Source of the DNA: Vreelandella halophila
GTDB lineage: Bacteria > Pseudomonadota > Gammaproteobacteria > Pseudomonadales > Oleiphilaceae
Reading direction: 5' to 3'
Length of the DNA: 64,000 bases
Assembly: GCF_019903425.1 (NCBI RefSeq)
Contig: NZ_JACHUZ010000013.1
Span: forward strand, 1,086,285-1,150,284
Positions 61,535 to 64,000 of the stretch are shown piece by piece. Under the pieces are notes generated by a model that was given only the letters and a program-made list of their open reading frames with translations, was not told the origin of the DNA and searched no databases. Position numbers and translations under genes: made by a program. Within the stretch, counting starts at the first letter, position 1. The number at the start of each line of letters is the position of its first letter.

Positions 61535-62902
61535 TCACGTGGCCTGGGGCGGGCGGCCATTGGGATGGTAGCTGGTCTTGCCCGATGCAAAATGGAAGGA
61601 GTACAGAAAGCCGAACACGATGGTGACGATGTATTGGCCTGATGAGTACAGATAGTAGCTCTCAAACAGGTTGGCGATGGCCCAGTAGACCGCGAAGCCG
61701 AGGCCGAAAAGGGCAGCATCTCCGGGCATGGTACCGCGCCTGTACGCGAGCCCGACTGCGATGATGATCCAGGCGAACAGGCCGTAGAACAGGAGGCCGC
61801 CGATCAGGCCGTGGGCCAGGAATACTTCCAGGTGCATGTTGTGGAGGTGGCCGAAGCGTTCCTTAAAGCGATCATCAAACCAGGGGGCCTGGTCGATCAG
61901 GTCCTGGGCATTGTCGGTGCTCCAGCCCAGCAGGGGGCGCTTCTGGATCCATTCCGTTGCGGCAAGCCAGGTGGCGACCCGTACGCCAGAGTTGTCCATT
62001 TCAATCTGTTCAATCCGGGTATCGCCGGTGAGGTTTTCCCAGTGGCGGGGTATCTCGGCTTGAGCCAGCCGGTCACTGATCCGTTCATCCGTGTTCAGGG
62101 CGAACAGGGCGGTGACGGCAAGCGCCAACACGGCGACTCCCGCCATCATTGAGGCCTTCGAACGTCTAGCGTTTGTATGGGAGGCGTGTTGCGAAACCCT
62201 GAACGTGTGCAGGAGCATCGCGCCGAGGCAGACAACTGTTGCGCCCGCAAGCCCGAGCCAGACGCCGCGTGTCTTCGTGACGATAACGCCGAACAGGCCA
62301 AGGGCCACCAGTAAGGTAAAAACAAGGCCGACCAATGCCCTGACAGCGATGGATCTGTCTGAGGTGATCACCCGGGGCAGGTAGCAGGCCATGGCCAGCA
62401 GCAGGGTGCCAAACGCCAGGGCCATGTGTTGCGCATTGCGAATGTGGAAATCCACCCGCTTGCCGGCTAGGGCCCGTTCCCACTGGCCGGTTCCCACCTG
62501 CATGGCGAGGTAGATGAGTAGCCCGGCAACGGCGGCGGCGCCCAGCCAGAACAGGAAGCGTTTGCCGTACTGCAGCACCATGACGCCCGCGAGCAGGATG
62601 AGTATGGGCTTGATGTAGTGGCGCGTGACCTTGTTGCTGGGTTCGAACGCTTCTGTGTCCGGCAGGCTGAAGGCGTACCAGAACTGCACGAGAATGAGGA
62701 AGCCGGTGAAGACAAGCCAGAGGCGCACAAAGAGGTCGTCGCGGAACCAGGGGCGCCAGAAACGGATCATGATGGCGAGGAGAAGCACCGCCATGACGGA
62801 TTCCGCGGCGCGGTAGCCTTCATGCAGGGGCAACCAGAGCAGGGCGTAAAGGAGCAGGCTGCCGGCGGCGAGAGGGAACACCGCGTACTTCCAGTAGTCC
62901 AA
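61535..62902 (-). CDS. O-antigen ligase/polymerase family (Wzy/WaaL-like) membrane protein
   Basis: This 455-residue protein has about 12 hydrophobic helices, with a large periplasmic-type loop (about 280-370; EIPRHWENLTGDTRIEQIEMDNSGVRVATWLAATEWIQKRPLLGWSTDNAQ) containing the conserved GxG/R region and HLHNMHLEVFLAHGLIGGLLFY, as in O-antigen ligases. It joins polymers to lipid A-core, or polymerises them, at the periplasmic face. It is first in the operon with the two GT8 genes (48-base gap). Confidence 0.85.
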   Translation of the reverse strand: MDYWKYAVFPLAAGSLLLYALLWLPLHEGYRAAESVMAVLLLAIMIRFWRPWFRDDLFVRLWLVFTGFLILVQFWYAFSLPDTEAFEPSNKVTRHYIKPILILLAGVMVLQYGKRFLFWLGAAAVAGLLIYLAMQVGTGQWERALAGKRVDFHIRNAQHMALAFGTLLLAMACYLPRVITSDRSIAVRALVGLVFTLLVALGLFGVIVTKTRGVWLGLAGATVVCLGAMLLHTFRVSQHASHTNARRSKASMMAGVAVLALAVTALFALNTDERISDRLAQAEIPRHWENLTGDTRIEQIEMDNSGVRVATWLAATEWIQKRPLLGWSTDNAQDLIDQAPWFDDRFKERFGHLHNMHLEVFLAHGLIGGLLFYGLFAWIIIAVGLAYRRGTMPGDAALFGLGFAVYWAIANLFESYYLYSSGQYIVTIVFGFLYSFHFASGKTSYHPNGRPPQAT

Positions 62903-62970
62903 GTTGTCAGCCTCGAGCCGTGGATTGGGGGCGGGATTCTAGCGCAATTCAGCACTCCATGGGGAGCACT

Positions 62971-63026
62971 GTAGGAGCGAGCCCTGCTCGCGATTTTTGG
63001 GTATCGCTTGCAAGGCAAGCTCCTAC
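62971..63026. repeat. REP-like palindrome pair
   Basis: GTAGGAGCGAGCCCTGCTCGCGAT and GCAAGGCAAGCTCCTAC facing units, between the ligase gene start and the vapBC promoter. Confidence 0.8.
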
Positions 63027-63043
63027 AGAGAGTGGGGATGGCG

Positions 63044-63085
63044 TTGCTTCTACCAAAATCAGGACATATAATTCCACATATATGT
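63044..63085 (+). promoter_or_regulatory. promoter and probable operator of vapBC
   Basis: TTGCTT (63044-63049), a 17-base spacer and a consensus TATAAT (63067-63072) are followed at the expected start site by the palindrome ACATATATGT (63076-63085), which would suit autorepression by the VapB-VapC complex. Confidence 0.75.
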
Positions 63086-63099
63086 AAAGGGGGTTGGTT

Positions 63100-63330
63100 A
63101 TGGGCCAGGTGACGATCTATCTGGATGACGAGACTGAACAAAAGATGATTGAAAATGCCAGGGTCATGAAGCTTTCAAAAAGCAAATGGATTGCCGGTGT
63201 GATCCAGGAGAAGTTGGTGGATCAATGGCCCGATACGGTGCGGGAGCTTCCTGGAAGCTGGGGTGACTTCCCCTCACTGGAAGAGCTGCGTGCTGGAGAG
63301 AGTACCGATTCAGAGCGGGAAGCGCTTTAA
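63100..63330 (+). CDS. vapB: type II antitoxin, VapB/CopG-like
   Basis: This 76-residue protein begins MGQVTIYLDDETEQKMIENARVMKLSKSKWIAGVIQEKL, a ribbon-helix-helix DNA-binding fold, with an acidic C-terminal tail (SLEELRAGESTDSEREAL) that would bind the toxin. AAAGGGGG precedes the ATG at 63100; a TTG at 63094 is less likely. The stop is directly followed by the vapC ATG. Represses its own promoter at the palindrome just upstream. Confidence 0.85.
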   Translation: MGQVTIYLDDETEQKMIENARVMKLSKSKWIAGVIQEKLVDQWPDTVRELPGSWGDFPSLEELRAGESTDSEREAL

Positions 63331-63723
63331 ATGTGGGTGCTCGATACCAATACGCTGATCTACTTTTTTAAGGGTGAGGGCCGGGTTGCGGAGCGGATGC
63401 TGGCGCGGGCGCCCCAGGATATTGGTATTCCCGCTATTGTTCTCTATGAACTGCAGGTTGGTATCGCCAAATCGGCATCGCCGGAAAAGCGTTCGAAGCA
63501 GCTCGCAGAACTGACCTCAGCGGTGCAGGTCCTGCCTTTTCACCAACGCGAGGCAAAGGCAGCCGCGCAGATTCGCGCCACCCTGGAGAGTGAAGGCCAG
63601 CCTATCGGCCCCTGTGACACCCTGATAGCCGGTACGGCGCTGGCTCATGGCTCCATTCTGGTCAGCCGCAATATCCGTGAATTTGAACGGATCGACCAAT
63701 TGCGTTTGGAGGATTGGTTTTGA
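63331..63723 (+). CDS. vapC: type II toxin VapC (PIN domain ribonuclease)
   Basis: This 130-residue PIN-domain protein begins MWVLDTNTLIYFFKG with D5, has a Glu in VLYELQVGIAKS near 42, and CDTLIAGTALAHGSILVSRNIREFERIDQL with an acidic residue near 99. These form the metal-binding acidic set of VapC, which cleaves RNA (often initiator tRNA). The gene starts at the base after the vapB stop. It is FitB/VapC-like rather than a RelE-type toxin. Confidence 0.9.
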   Translation: MWVLDTNTLIYFFKGEGRVAERMLARAPQDIGIPAIVLYELQVGIAKSASPEKRSKQLAELTSAVQVLPFHQREAKAAAQIRATLESEGQPIGPCDTLIAGTALAHGSILVSRNIREFERIDQLRLEDWF

Positions 63724-63750
63724 GGCAGGATTGAATCTGCTATCGCCCAT

Positions 63751-63804
63751 GTAGGAGCGAGCCTGCTCGCGATGGTCTTGGGTATCGCTTGCGAAGCAAG
63801 CTCC
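63751..63804. repeat. REP-like palindrome pair
   Basis: Left unit GTAGGAGCGAGCCTGCTCGCGAT and a right unit GCGAAGCAAGCTCC (last TAC lost), between the VapC and Phd genes. Confidence 0.75.
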
Positions 63805-63834
63805 CGGGATGGATTGTATTGGTAACGGGAGGAA

Positions 63835-63856
63835 AGTTACACTTACAGGTGTAACT
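63835..63856. promoter_or_regulatory. operator-like palindrome before the Phd-type gene
   Basis: AGTTACAC and GTGTAACT arms separated by 6 bases lie 15 bases before the ATG at 63871, consistent with autoregulation by a Phd/YefM antitoxin. Confidence 0.65.
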
Positions 63857-63870
63857 AGCGAGGGCGAATC

Positions 63871-64000
63871 ATGGAAGCAACCACCAAATACCTGCGCCTT
63901 CATACCCGGGAATTGATGGCCGCCGTAGAACGGGGCGAGGAGGTCATCATCACCTGGCGTGGCCAGCGCCGGGCCCGACTGACGGGGTATGATCCGAGCC
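63871..64000 (+). CDS. Phd/YefM-type antitoxin, cut by window edge
   Basis: An ATG at 63871 opens a frame beginning MEATTKYLRLHTRELMAAVERGEEVIITWRGQRRARLTGYDPS, the N-terminal DNA-binding region of Phd/YefM antitoxins (about 43 residues seen; the rest lies beyond the window). A partner toxin would follow outside. It follows an inverted-repeat operator candidate. Confidence 0.8.
   Translation, partial: MEATTKYLRLHTRELMAAVERGEEVIITWRGQRRARLTGYDPS

Noticed and set aside
1-64000. tRNA, rRNA, CRISPR and selenocysteine-machinery genes
   Set aside because: Looked for by eye on both strands and not found; no regular direct-repeat/spacer array, no tRNA T-loop context and no selA or selB protein.

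Overview
The window reads as chromosomal DNA of a GC-rich, probably halophilic or marine gammaproteobacterium (Halomonadaceae, Marinobacter or Ectothiorhodospiraceae type). The reasons are acidic proteins, an acetate-switch locus of the Vibrio/Pseudomonas kind, a gammaproteobacterial OxyR-RecG pair, a very large acidic RTX-type surface protein and many REP palindromes of the GTAGGAGCGAGC class. I saw no rRNA, tRNA, CRISPR array or insertion-sequence transposase.

Layout. 1-13.5 kb is an acetate assimilation and sensing locus: DnaQ-like exonuclease, CBS/DUF294 protein, two-subunit sodium:solute symporter, acetyl-CoA synthetase, a LuxR-type response regulator and a symporter-fused hybrid kinase (CrbR/CrbS, also called ErdR/MxtR), with a PhaC-like hydrolase between them. 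13.5-17.5 kb holds an SDR protein, an OxyR lacking the resolving cysteine, and RecG. 17.5-27.5 kb is a signalling block: HDOD, GAF-GGDEF, REC-GGDEF-EAL, a GAF/PAS hybrid kinase and an HD-GYP-like protein, plus a PCu(A)C copper chaperone.

27.6-36.9 kb is the most notable part. It is a selenium locus: a PhnCDE-like ABC importer of the clade predicted to carry selenium oxyanions, a SenB-type selenosugar synthase, an EgtB/SenA-type iron enzyme, a stand-alone OvoA C-terminal-type N-methyltransferase, an ExoD-like membrane protein and a selenophosphate synthetase fused to a flavin/NAD oxidoreductase. Together they describe a route from selenium uptake to selenophosphate, selenosugar, C-Se bond on a histidine scaffold, then imidazole N-methylation. 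The predicted product is an ovothiol-like selenometabolite (ovoselenol type) rather than selenoneine, because an OvoA-type methyltransferase is present and no EgtD is seen.

37-48 kb is a mixed housekeeping stretch (outer membrane protein, lipoprotein, patatin, enoyl-CoA hydratase, radical SAM enzyme, PfkB kinase, MFS transporter, DUF2452, Crp/Fnr regulator, rhodanese, DUF2333). 48.4-63 kb is a cell-surface region: CapD/WbpM-type epimerase-dehydratase, WecA-like GT4, remnants of an EPS MarR regulator and a sugar epimerase, a 2130-residue DUF4347/RTX/DUF4214 protein, a secreted tail-collar protein, two overlapping GT8 glycosyltransferases and an O-antigen ligase. The window ends in toxin-antitoxin genes (VapBC and a truncated Phd).

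Five intergenic elements of about 100-180 bp share conserved branched cores enclosed by 19-24 bp perfect stems whose sequence differs from copy to copy. Two with identical 54-nt cores in inverted orientation bracket the radical SAM gene. I do not recognise a named family for them.
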